Source: Corella eumyota (Eukaryota; Chordata; Ascidiacea; Phlebobranchia; Corellidae). Taken from it: a stretch of DNA of 64,000 bases. Numbering within the stretch: position 1 is the stretch's first letter; each line of letters opens with the position of its first letter. The stretch lies in NCBI GenBank assembly GCA_963082875.1, contig OY720097.1, forward strand, positions 13,648,501-13,712,500, read 5' to 3'. This document shows, one piece after another, positions 42,117 to 56,560 of the stretch. The position numbers were made by a program, and so were the translations under genes. The notes beneath the pieces were generated by a model. That model did no database searches, was not told the origin of the DNA, and saw only the letters and a program-made list of their open reading frames with translations.

Positions 42117-42610
42117 AGTTAATAAATAAAACTCAAGGATCTATTTTACTAATTTAAAATTTTTTTTATGTGAAAATATGTTGCTAGTTAATATTTCTAC
42201 ACAAAATTAATAGCTAAAAAACAACTGTTGCATTTTTTAAATAAATAAATAAAATATATAAATTTTGAAAAGTATAATAATTATCAAATGTGAACTAAAT
42301 TATTATTTATTTGGTCTGTAACAATAGTACTAAACCAAAATAATAAGGAACTTTATTTATACTGTTATCCACACATTTAAAAGTAAAATAAATAAAGTAC
42401 ATACACATAAATTTACATAAAAATTGAAATTTGTTATCTGTAAACTTTAAAAAATTAACAAAAAGTAGAGCAAATTAAATATGTGGTGTGCTAAATAAAT
42501 TTAGTGTAAAAAAATGATAACAACAAACACTGCAATATTAATAGGTTAAAATTTTCCACAACAATTAACTATAATTTGGGTTTAACCAGATAATATGGTG
42601 TCAAAAAAAA
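42117..42610. other. intergenic between convergent MRPL3 and ABCB7
   Basis: 3' flanks of the two genes meet here. The MRPL3 polyadenylation signals are at 42121-42130. The rest is A/T-rich with no other feature recognised. Confidence 0.5.
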
Positions 42611-45600
42611 TTAACTATCAAGAGCTTTGTTTTGGCTTTTCCATAACTCAGAATATAGGGAGTTTTTATTTCGTAATAATTCCTCGTGAGTTCCTGTCTC
42701 CGAAATTTTGCCCTGTATTTTAAAAGGTTAAAAAATATTCTAAAAACTTTTTCTAGGTTTATAAATAATATTTACTTTCTTAACGAAATAGATTGAAAAT
42801 TATGTCAAACTTTTACATGGGTAAAAACAAAAATTTAAACAAGGCTTTAAAATTAAATCGAATTGAATAAACAAATATTTTATACAAATAAATATAGATC
42901 AACCTTTTTCTAAATAAACTTACATTTTGTAAAACAAATATTTTGTTACAATCCATAACTGTTGATAATCTATGTGCAATAAATATGGATGTCTTGTTGT
43001 GTGAAATTCTACGAATTGCTGAAAGAATTCTCTAAAAATAAGTTTAAATAAAATGATTTAAAATTTTTTTTTTTTTTAACGTCATTTAAATTTTACTTTG
43101 TTGATATTAATGAAATTTTTTTATTTAAATCACCTCTTCTGTAATTGAATCGAGAGATGAAGTTGCTTCGTCATAAAGTAAAACTTTTGGGTTTTTCAAA
43201 ATGGCTCGAGCAATTGCAACTCTTTGCTTTTCACCACCTGAAAGTTTTAAACCTCTCTCTCCCACCTTAAAGATGTTCAAAAAATTGCAATCAACACTAT
43301 AAGTACCAGCTACATAGTTTAATAAAACATTATTAATTCCTTAAATTCGGATTCACATTTTCTAATATTTTCAATTTTTTTTTTTTAAATTTTGACCTTA
43401 AAAATAGTTTAACCATTATTCTTGATTTTAAATGTACCTTGAAATAGCCTTACCTGAGTTTCATAACCCTTCGGCATATTAAGAATGGCATCATGTAAAT
43501 CAGCCATCTTTGCTGCTTCAAATACCATTTCCTCTGATGCATCCAAATTTCCATAAGAAATATTGTGGTATATGGTGTTATTAAATAGCACAGTGTCCTT
43601 GAAAAATACATAAAGGTAAAATTATTTAATTTTTGTAAAATAAGATAATTTTAAACGATAATTACCTGTGGAACAATAGCTAAAAGCTTCCTGAGACTTT
43701 TCAAATTGACATCTTTCACATTATTATCTCCAATGAATATTTGTCCTTGATAGGGGTCATAAAACCTAAAAATGATATCAAATATTATGGAGATATAAGA
43801 AAATAAAATATTTAAAAGTTTACCCTATAAAAATATGCAGTGAGCGTTCAGTGGATTGCCCATCTTGTTTTACAACTTAATTTTCAAAATAAATATATAC
43901 CTTTTAAAAACATTTGAAAAATTTAATTGCAGTAATTTTAACCTGTATAATAAACGGATTATAGTTGATTTTCCACTTCCGCTGCCCCCAACAATTCCTA
44001 TCGTCTGACCAGGTTCTACGTCAAAACTAAGTTGATTTAAGATTGTTTTTTCTTTACTATATCCAAAAGAAACATTTTTAAAATGCAATGAAAGTTGTTG
44101 AGCGGAAGGGCTAATCATAATACCATTTGCATCATCCTAAAAATATTTTTTACATATTACTGCAATATATATATATTTTTTTGTGATGTGAAAAGGTAAA
44201 CTGCACGACCTAAACATAGAGTAACATCAGTTACCCGGACCCAGTCATAAGTTGCCTTTGATAATTTGGGATATTATGGAATATAATTCAAAATTATGCT
44301 GCTGATTAAGGGCTGTCTCAGCACAAGTTCATACTGTTTAAAGCGCCCTACTCAAGGGCGCTATAGTATGAGAGCAGTAGGTATGAAACCCACAGCCTCA
44401 TGTAGTGTATATTGAACACATATTTATTACAAATAACTTAAAATAATATAATCTGCAATTTTAAATCATAATTCTGGTAGTTGTAATAATTATTGTTATT
44501 TATTTTAATTCGAAAGGTTTTTATTACACCACCATTAAATTTAATACCTTAAAATAAATTGGAATTTCAAATGTAAGAATAGTAAATATTAGATGTGTTA
44601 AAAACTCACCACTATATCAAGTGGAGTTTGCATTAGATTAAACATGGTCTGCATATCAATAACAGATTGCCTAATATCCCGATAAACCGATCCAAGAAAG
44701 TTTAAGGGAACAGAAAGTTGAAAAAGTAAACCATTTACAAGCACGAGATCTCCAACAGTCATGTGACCTAAACCAAAAACATTGTGGACCCAAATAGTCT
44801 AATATTAACCAATTAAAAACTTAGCATTTGGTTATTTAAGACTAGGTAGAAAAATTATTTTTGAATTTTTAGATTTGATAATTAGAAAATATTAAGACAA
44901 CTTATGTAAATGGTGTTATAAACTACCTTGTTGTATTCCCTGTGCAGCTAATAACATAATGGCAGTTAAACCACAACTAAATATTAGTTGCTGGCCAAAA
45001 TTTAACATTGCCAAAGACATGTTGGTTTTGAGATTTGAATTCTCGTATTCTTCCAGTACTTTGTCATATCGTTTAACTTCAAATGCCTCATTGTTGAAGT
45101 ACTAAAAACAAAAAAATTAGGTAAAATGCCCTACTTTACCAAACCCAATAATAATTGCAATTGGAAATAATTAATATCAAAACATACAATAAAATAAAAC
45201 TCTTACAAATCCTATTTTTGGTCTTACCTTAACAGTCTCGTAATTAAGCAACGAATCAACTGCCAGATTTCCCATTTTGTTGTCAGCCTGGTTCATTTGA
45301 ACTCTAAACTTTGTTCTCCATGCTGTTATTGATAAAGTCCACAAAGCATATGTGAACAAGGTGCCAAGGGTTATGGCTGCAAATTGACCACCACACTTGT
45401 ACCACTGAACAAAAAGTAATTTTGGTGATGTAGTTTTAAATGATTCTAAATTTACTGCAAATTTCAACAGAAAAAAAGTGTTTAGTTTTCTATAGTTTAT
45501 ATAATTTTTTACATAAAATTTAAATTTACCTCAAAATTTTACATCAACAAATCATTAAAAAGTGAAATCCTACATTCATTTGGTTGTTTTTTTTTCACTA

Positions 45601-47928
45601 ATTTAATTACACTTACCAAAAGGGAGCTAACCAAAGTAACTTCCAATGCCGTTGGTACTATATTAAAAACCAACGCTCTTAATACAAAATTAATGCCTCG
45701 AGTTCCTCTATCAATGGCTTTAGATAAGGAACCAGTTTGTCGATTTAAATGAAACTTGAGGTCCAGTTTATGGAGATGTTCAAATAAGTTTTTTGCTATA
45801 TTTCTGATAGAGCGCTGTGCCACTTTTGCAAACACAGCATCTCGTAGTTCGCCGAAAAGCGCAGAACCTGCCCTAGCACTTCCATCTACAGATAGAAAAA
45901 AAAATTAATTTTGTTTTTTACTGAATTTAACACAACTAATAAGTTTCTGCGAAAAAAACGTTTACTTTAAAATTCAGATTTTTTAAAATTAAAATCATGT
46001 TAACATAAGTAGCAGCAATAAATTAATGTTTGTGATTGCATTATAAATACAATATTAATTATTTTGTAACAGGGTACATTTAAAAAACATCGTAAAATAT
46101 ACATCCACTAACATGCCAATATCAAGCAAAACACTGAGGTAAAAACTGCATTCGTAGCTGTATCCAGATTTAATCCCACATCTCCTAATGTATCTACAGC
46201 TTTTTTAAACATAAACGGAACCTAAAAAAAAAAAAAACATTTTTTAATAGGCTACCAAAGAAAGATGTGTGCGTGGATTTGATAATAGATTTTAAAACAA
46301 AATGTGATGTGCATGGATTTGATAATAGATTTTGAAACAAAATGTGTAATTTAAATCTAAAATATAACATTTTGTATTCACAGGCTTTTTTTATTGACTG
46401 TTCAAGCATATACCCACTACAATTACAAAAAAGAAAAAATCTCCAAATATGTTATTTCGAATCCCAGGCTTTGCAAAAGCTTAAAAAAAGTGAGAGTCAG
46501 CCTATTTTAGATATACCTGAATATTAAGCAACTTTGCACCAATTAATAAACTGAAGGAAAAGATCACTCTTCTACGAACTTTATTATCACCTTTCGGCCA
46601 AATATATGACAACAGAAATCTAAATACACAGAATTTAAAAATTGAAACAGACAACATAGTCATGAAATAAACACACAAAAATTTAAAAAAACACACATTT
46701 AAAAATGTTACATATTTGTTCAAATCAATGTAAAGCGCTCAATCAAATTTAACTTAATATAAAAAATATTTTCCATATGCTTGATAAAACAATTTCCTGA
46801 GCTACATACACGTAACAAAATTGCAGTTTTAAAAGTTTACATTTCTTAAAAATTGTTTTAAATAGGCAATCCGCAATGTAATTGTATAAATTTTTTTATA
46901 ACATAAAAAACACTGTACAAAATGTTTACATGCACTTAATGCTATTACCTTAATAACTTTTTCGTTCCAATAGATTTTGATGACAAATCACTGTGATTGT
47001 GAATAACATTACCCGCTGGTTGCTGTGCCTTTCTAAAATACAAATTATATTGTTTTTTAATAGTTGTAAATACATAATGTTATCATGAACAACTAAAATT
47101 AATGCTACAAATAATCAAAACAATAAACTAGAAAAACTTACCGGATGTTGAGAGAGAAAAATCTTTTCCAAATGTAGCTGTTTTTATAAAACAACTTGTT
47201 TGAACTTCCAAATTTATTATAGTTCTACAGAGAATATTTACAAATTGTTAGATACATGTCTAACTTGAAACAAAATACATCAATTTATAGACCAAATGAC
47301 TTTTTTAAAATGACTTTTCGAACGACTTTTTAGCCTCGGCCCCAATTCAAGTTACCTTTGGCTTTCAATAATTTTGTCCTGGCAACGTTACTCGACCATT
47401 AATTTGCTGGTTGATATTTTACCTAAGCAAATGTAATACTGTAGTCTGTAGTTAGTGAAGCTGAAAACTGACTCAAAACATCAAGCACATACATGTTCAT
47501 TGCTTTTTTTTTGTATATCTTTATCCTCGATGTGGGAAAGTCAAATGCGCGACTTAAACATAGAGTAACATCAGTTACTCCGACCCAGTCTTGGGTTGCC
47601 TGTGGCAGTTTGGGATATTATAGATTATAATTGCCCAGTAATTATGCTGCTGATTAAGTGCTGGCTCAGCAGGAGTTCATACCGTTTATAGCACCTTACT
47701 TAAGGGCGCTACAGCATGAGATCGGTGGGGATTAAACCTATGACCTCATGTGTGGAAAAAAAAGTAAAAAATATACAAATTAAACAAAATTACATTAAGC
47801 TTTGTCCATGTTCCAGGAGTTCGTCTACAAGTTATAGTAATATTTTGAATAAAACGTGGTGATCTTTGCAATCCAGTTGTAATGTACGGTTTCAACAATG
47901 AACATTTATTAAGCAGAACTAAAGACAT
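42611..47928 (-). CDS. ABCB7: mitochondrial inner-membrane ABC half-transporter (Atm1 type)
   Basis: Homodimeric half-transporter of the inner mitochondrial membrane that exports a glutathione/sulfur-containing product needed for cytosolic iron-sulfur protein assembly. Fifteen coding exons on the minus strand: 47928-47794, 47224-47142, 47032-46949, 46619-46517, 46221-46113, 45885-45617, 45404-45228, 45101-44927, 44767-44610, 44136-43943, 43765-43666, 43597-43454, 43265-43134, 43031-42924 and 42712-42611, total 690 aa (human 752). The N-terminus is basic and presequence-like. The membrane domain shows [42 protein letters not shown] and [15 protein letters not shown], the ABCB7/Atm1 signature. 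The ATPase domain has Walker [10 protein letters not shown] (about 481-489), signature LSGGEKQR (585-592), Walker B VLLYDEA (605-611), D-loop SSLD and IAHRLSTV. The C-terminal extension of vertebrate ABCB7 is missing: it stops soon after SELWKSQNK. Two introns carry a SINE-like repeat, and a hAT element lies 125 bp upstream. Confidence 0.96.
44184..44407 (-). mobile_element. SINE-like dispersed repeat, copy 1
   Basis: About 224 bp, in the ABCB7 intron 44137-44609. It aligns end to end with 47528-47755 at roughly 80% identity by eye (shared AACATAGAGTAACATCAGTT, TTTGGGATATTAT, AATTATGCTGCTGATTAAG). On the minus strand it opens with GAGGCTGTGGGTTTCATACC, which resembles a tRNA variable and T arm with a B-box. 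It contains the perfect 8-bp hairpin AGCGCCCT-actca-AGGGCGCT. No poly-A tail is clear. Confidence 0.6.
46259..46350. repeat. short tandem duplication in ABCB7 intron
   Basis: TGGATTTGATAATAGATTTT followed by (A/G)AAACAAAATGTG occurs twice in a row, about 44 bp apart, in the intron 46222-46516. Confidence 0.85.
47528..47755 (-). mobile_element. SINE-like dispersed repeat, copy 2
   Basis: This is the second copy, in the first ABCB7 intron (47225-47793), in the same orientation as copy 1. The minus strand begins CATGAGGTCATAGG followed by TTTAATCCCC, like the 3' half of a tRNA (B-box consensus GGTTCRANNCC). The hairpin of copy 1 is partly degraded here. Copies this diverged suggest an old family present elsewhere in the genome. 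Confidence 0.6.
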
Positions 47929-48053
47929 TATAAATTAGACCTAATTGCCTAGACTAGACTGCTTGAAAACAAGTAAAAATAATTCTATGTGATTCTAAGT
48001 TAAAAATCACCTTTTAAATAAAATTTCAAACGCAAATTTACGTCACTCTAGTA

Positions 48054-50527
48054 CCTAGGTTCTTAACCTGTGTTCGACCGAACCCCGGGGGTTCGGCGAG
48101 GCAGTCTCAGGGGTTCGGCGAAGGTAACACAACACCTAAGTATATTTATAAACACAAGTAGTTTAACAGATTTAACCGGAATTTCATTTAACTAATATTT
48201 TAACAATTTTATACGCAAAAATTTTATGAAAGATGAAAAACTGTATTTTTCTTTATTTTATTAAATCAAAACTAAAGAATAGTCTGTACTACATGTCATC
48301 ATAAGAAAATTGCAGGTGTACGTTTATGGCCGTTTAGTTCACCACACTTGTATAATACATTGACATCAGCAATAGGCTATTTGCGCTGCAGGCAATACGG
48401 TGCGCCCAGTAGTCGACTTGTGACTGTCGTGAGCGTATGTAATTTGTAAATTTTTTATAGTTAAAACTATGTCAAGCAAAAAAAGGAAGTGGTCGGACGA
48501 ATACGTACAGTATGGTTTACATGCATTACGGATTTTGATGAAAGTCAGCGTTCTCAGTGTATGATTTGCAATGCCTAGTTGAGGAATTATAGCGTAGCAC
48601 CGGCAAAACTAAGGTAACACTTCCTAAAGCTGCATGGAGATGGTAAACACAAGAACACAACACTTGCTGAATTCAGGGTGAAGAGAGCTAGATTTGACGA
48701 CAAAGGTACTTTGCCTGTCCTTGGCTTTGCACCCATTGACAAACCGGTTTTAACAGCATCATACGAAGTTGCGTACCTTATTGCAAAGCAGGGTAAACCA
48801 CACACTATTGGTAAAACATTGGTAAAGCCAGCTGCGTTGAAGATGGCAAATATCATGCTGGGTAAAGCTGCTGAAAAAAAGTTGTCCCAAATTCCCCTTT
48901 CAAATGACACCATCAGCAGCAGAATTGATGACATGAGCCGTGACATTTTGGCTCAAGTCGTTGCAGATTTGATTTCAAGCCCAGCAAAATTCGCCCTCCA
49001 ACTCGACGAGAGCACCGATGTCTCCAGTCCAAGCCAGCTTGTTGTGTTTGTGCGTTATGTAAAAGACGACATCATAAAAGAAGACTTTTTGTTCTGTAAA
49101 CCTCTCACAAGAACAACTAAGGCAGCCGACGTGAAGAAACTTGTGGATAATTTTTTCAGAGACAACAATCTTTCTTGGAATATGATTTGGAGCTCCAGCA
49201 ATGCTGGGACGAAAATCTGGTTTGGTGCGCTGATGAAAGCCAATGTATCACACATTATTGTTACACACTGTGTTCTTCACAGACATGCATTGGCAGCGAA
49301 GACCTTGCCTCCAAAACTTGCAGAAGTATTAAAAATTGCAGTGGAATGTGTGAACTATGTGCGAAATAGTGCTTTAAAGCATCGCATTTTCAAAGAGTCG
49401 TGTAATGAAATGGGCTCTGAATTTGAAGTACTTTTGTACCATTCTAATGTTCGGTGGTTATCCCGGGGAAAGGTGTAAAATCGTTTTTTTGCTTTGCGTG
49501 TTCAATTAGCCACGTTTTTGCAAGAGCACCAACATTGTCATGCAGATTTCTTAACAAATTTTAAGTTCATTCTCATTTTGGCATACATGGCCGATATCTT
49601 TGGTGCTCTCAATCATCTTAATCAACAAATGCAGGGCGGTGGGGTCAACATCATCGAAGCTAAAGAAAACCTGAAGGCTTTTTAAAAAAAGCTACCGTTA
49701 TGGAAACGACGAACAGAAAATGATAACTTTGCAAACTTTTCTTTGCTGGATGACTGTATAAGTAAGGCCGAGGACGTTCCCAGTATTGGAGACATTTCTG
49801 TACCCGGAGACGTAAAACAAGCTATTACCATGCACTTAAATGAGCTTGCAAAGTCTTTTGACGGATACTTCCCCACCAAAGAGTCATATCCAGCATGGGT
49901 AAGACAGCCGTTCACGTTTAGTATTGCGACAGCAGATGTCAATGATGAATACCTCGACGAAATCATTGAACTGCAGCAAAGTCAGGTTCAACTGCAATTC
50001 TTCAGAATATCAACACTCTCGACGTGTTGGTGTCATAAAATTAAAGCGTACCCTCTTATTGCTAAGAAAGCTTTCGAAATACATGTACCGTTTGTTACAA
50101 CATATCTTTGCGAGCATTCCTTTTCAAGGATGGTAGACATAAAAACAAAGAAAAGAAACAGGCTTTGTTGTGAAAATGATATGAGAGTGGCACTTGCCAA
50201 GATTAAGCCTCGGATTTCTAAAATTGTCTCTCAAAGGCAACAGCAAAAGTTACATTGATTTGCAATACATATTCATAATGTTTTTGCGTAAGATTTACAT
50301 TTTGTTGATTTTGTTCTTTAAATACAGTGGTTCTGTGTGCAAATGATGCATAGTTTATATTGTGCGCTAATACAATATTTCGTATGTTTTGAATTTGAAA
50401 TTTTGCTGGTATATTTAGGTGTAACATTATTTTATTTATTCATAATATTTCCAACGATAAAGAGTTCGATGACTGTAAATAAGACTTTTGCGGGGTTCAG
50501 TAACTTTGAAAAGGTTAAGAACCACAA
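48054..50527 (+). mobile_element. hAT DNA transposon, Buster type, decayed
   Basis: The element is 2474 bp with short terminal inverted repeats: left CCTAGGTTCTTAACC and right (as reverse complement) TTGTGGTTCTTAACC, sharing the 11-bp core GGTTCTTAACC. Perfect 8-bp direct repeats CTCTAGTA flank it at 48046-48053 and 50528-50535; this fits the nnnTAnnn target preference known for Buster hATs. Just inside the left end are two copies of GGGGGTTCGGCGA-like sequence. The base composition is clearly less AT-rich than its surroundings. It lies between ABCB7 and PSMC4. Confidence 0.92.
48469..50258 (+). pseudogene. hAT transposase (ZBED5/Buster-like), inactivated
   Basis: Decayed transposase of the hAT element. 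It begins MSSKKRKWSDEYVQYG, followed by a BED-type zinc finger region (C-x2-C near 48559-48570, H-x4-H near 48620). The RNase-H-like core has LQLDESTDVSSPSQLVVF (first catalytic Asp region), a CVLHRHALAAK block and VRWLSRGKV. The C-terminal hATC dimerisation part has CEHSFSRMVDIKTKKRNRL. Disabling changes I can see: one frameshift near 48512-48516, and in-frame stops at 48576-48578, 48615-48617, 49476-49478 and 49683-49685. The longest open piece is 48678-49478. Close relatives have been domesticated in vertebrates (ZBED5 family), but this copy does not look like a host gene. Confidence 0.9.
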
Positions 50528-50535
50528 CTCTAGTA

Positions 50536-51433
50536 GATAATGACGTAACAATGGTAGAAGCGCTGCTTCTACATACGGTTTTGCAATGTTTTCTTTTGCG
50601 CTTTGAAGTTTTATGGTGAGTTTCATTTAATTAAAAGTTTATTTTAGTTTAATTTGTATTCTTGTTTGCCAAATCAAACCTAGGAATAACGTAAAGAATT
50701 GGTTAAAAAACAATCAGACTGTTAAAATTTACCTAAAGCGCAAACGCGATTTTGTTTGGCAATGTATGCTAGCAATTTCTTTTAGATAAAGGCAAACCAA
50801 AGTGTTAATTAAATTACAAGTATGTTTTTTAAATCGTTTTTTTGTTATGTAAGTACACCTAACATTTTAATAAATCGTAGGTGGGAGTAACTAAAACTGC
50901 CCGACTTCCAGACCCGTGGCTGTTTAAATGGAAATGTAAAATCGCCTAATTTAATTAAAATAAGCATACCATCAGAAACTTATTGCTATTTGCCCTATTT
51001 ATAACAATTTATGAATAATAAGACCCGTAAATATTTTTAAACCTTAACAATTTTACCTAATCTCGCTTTTAAGATAACTTTGAAAGGATGTGTAATTTGA
51101 TTGTGACGTCATAATCTACTAGAATGACGTCAATTCGCGTTTTTACAAGAACAAAGTTTTAAACTAAGATTGCAGACTAACTATACGACCAAAATTAATA
51201 AAATTTAAAACATAAACTAACAACTACATATACTTTAATTTGAAGTTAAGTTGTATGACCCAGAGCCATACTGTTTAAATATAGTCAATATTTTATTTTG
51301 ATATTTTAGCAGCTTGCCATAACATAATGTGTTAACAATTGCCAAAATAAAAGTAAATTTTGATACAAAACGTTCTAGAACAAAGCATTTAGTTGAAAGT
51401 GAACTTTATATTAAGAAAAACAGGAAATTTAAT
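50536..51433. other. intergenic: right flank of hAT element to PSMC4 3' end
   Basis: The first bases right of the target duplication carry TGACGTAA (about 50540-50547) and an imperfect palindrome GAAGCGCTGCTTC. Further on there are two perfect TGACGTCA sites at 51104-51111 and 51125-51132. With the transposon taken out of the map, this sequence would be the immediate upstream flank of ABCB7. It also contains the PSMC4 3' untranslated region near 51433. No gene is seen. Confidence 0.5.
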
Positions 51434-54246
<2,813 letters not shown>

Positions 54247-56560
54247 ATCTTTAAACCAAAAATGTGTTAAAAATTGACGAGCCTTCAACTGAATTATAAA
54301 CAAAACTTAAAAATATTTTATAAATTTAGAAAATCGTTTCTGTTTTGCACTGTCATTAAACAAGAAGCTTTTTTTGTCAACTCTCTCAAAATATGATAAA
54401 TCGTATCAACAAAAAATACTTACCTTAATTTATCCTCATTGGAAGAAATTTTACAATATTTTTTATTTGCATAGTTTTATTTAGTAATTTGCTTATTTAA
54501 AATTGTGGTGTTAACCAAAAAGATATTAACAAATCACTAATGACCCGTTTAATAATAAATCCTACATTAGTTTGCATAAGAGAAGTTTTTATCAAACTTT
54601 TGTTTTTCCCTATTTATTTAATCATCCTAGTTATTACAAGACAGATTTTAGAACCAGATAGTTAGATTGACGTTTACCTATGTTCTGTCATAACTAAATA
54701 TACTTTTAGCCAACCATTATATTAAATATTGGTCTTTCACATTGCAATTGATAACAATACATCAGTCAAATGATTAAAATTTATTTACAAGTCTGCGTGA
54801 AAGTGAACGCAAGGCGAAATAAAATGGCGAAAAGGTAAACAAATTGCTCGTCAACTTCTAGTTTGAAGAAATAGTCGTTCAACCAGTTAGCATGCAAAAA
54901 AATATTTCATAGAAGTAGTAGTAGTAGCAGCACGTTTAAATAAATTAGATCCGCAGCTATGGAATGTGTTTTAAAAGGAACGTATTAGAATAAGTCAGGG
55001 TAACTCAATGATTGAAAAAATGTCATTGCACAAAAACGGGGCAAAATTTAAAAAAAATATTTATGTACATAACAGTAAAATATACGCAATAGCCCGAATG
55101 GATAACACAAAAGTAAATAAATTGAAGAATAAAGTATAATATATACATTGCACATTTGTATGTACCAATAATTAAGAGACCAAAAAAGTAGGCTATTTAC
55201 ATGTATGTCCATATTGACTATAAAAATTTACAATTAAATAAAAATAATAAATAGTACCTCGAGTGTTTAATAAAAACGGATTAAGAACCAAAAAAAGTAA
55301 AAATAAAATTAAGAGAGTACTGCAACGTTTCATAATTCATCACAGTTTAGAATTTTTTGCACAGTGCCACTGCTTGCCGATTAGAGTAGTTGTGTTAAAT
55401 TTAAAGATGTACAAATAAGGAAATTGAGTAAGGGTAAAATGTTACCACTTTGTACATTAATAGTAGGAGTAAAATTTCACCGCTTAATTTAGTTAAAATT
55501 ATAAAAAAATAGTTTACTAGATTTCGATTAAAACATTAAAAAAATTTGAAGTATAAAAAATAATAAATTAATAGTTACATTGCGGGTGTGCCTTTTTAAA
55601 AATATTCAGATTTAATTAAAATGAATAAATATAATATAGCACATTAGATAAAAATACTGAACTAAGAAGTAAGTTGTCCAAGCGTTTGTTGTAAAATCTT
55701 TGCGGAACAATTGCAAACATTTTAAATTATAATCCTCATGACTGTATATGTACAAAAGTCTAAAAAATAAATTAAATCAAATTTAGTGTTAATTATAATA
55801 TAATAAATTTATGTAAAAACTTAAATTGGAATTTTAATTATTCTAAATAAGAATTATAAAGGCTTACTTCTTATATAAAAGAATCCCATAAATTATTTTA
55901 GAAATAAACTTTTTGTATAGTCGATTTAACGTAAACAAATAATATACATATAAACAATATACAGAATATTGGACATTTTTTTCCATTAAACAAAATAGTA
56001 GATTACAATTATACCACAACTAATTATAAAAGTTTTATTTTATTGAACAAAAAAAATGATTTTCGTAATCACATATACCACATTTTTATCTGAGAATCAC
56101 ATATACAACATAGCTTGCAACAGCCATAAACTATATCTCAATACCCCTTTAATATAATACATATCAAATTAAATATACAACGACGTAAGTTAAACGGGAC
56201 AAGATCTAGAGAATAACCAACAACATAAAACATTGTTTTACTGAGAGGACATCATACAATAGTACGACGTAACGACAGATATAATAAATCAACCTGTTAA
56301 TTAGACAACTGCACGGGATATCTATAACCTCTGTTTAACCAGAGCCAGCGCATGGCCTGGCAGTGCATCTTTGTATAAAGACCAACTAGTAAAATGAATG
56401 ATAAATAAAGCTGAAGGAATTGACAATAGGCAGTTATAATTATGCAAAAATAATCCCCAAATTTAAGTAGCCTATAACGTTACGCGTATATTTGTTAAAA
56501 TAAAAAGTTAAAAAACATAAATATTTAACTTACCCTTTACTTTTTATCTTTTGTTTTTAG
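54247..56560. other. intergenic: PSMC4 promoter side to CELF 3' side
   Basis: Both neighbours are on the minus strand, so PSMC4 initiates here (near 54247) and the CELF transcript ends here (from 56560 downward). CELF genes often have long 3' untranslated regions, so part of the 2.3 kb may be transcribed. I see a short AGT/AGC triplet run near 54916-54932 and otherwise AT-rich DNA with no reading frame, RNA gene or mobile element. Confidence 0.5.

Noticed and set aside
49055-49255. minus-strand frames within the hAT element
   Set aside because: They are antisense to the transposase remnant.
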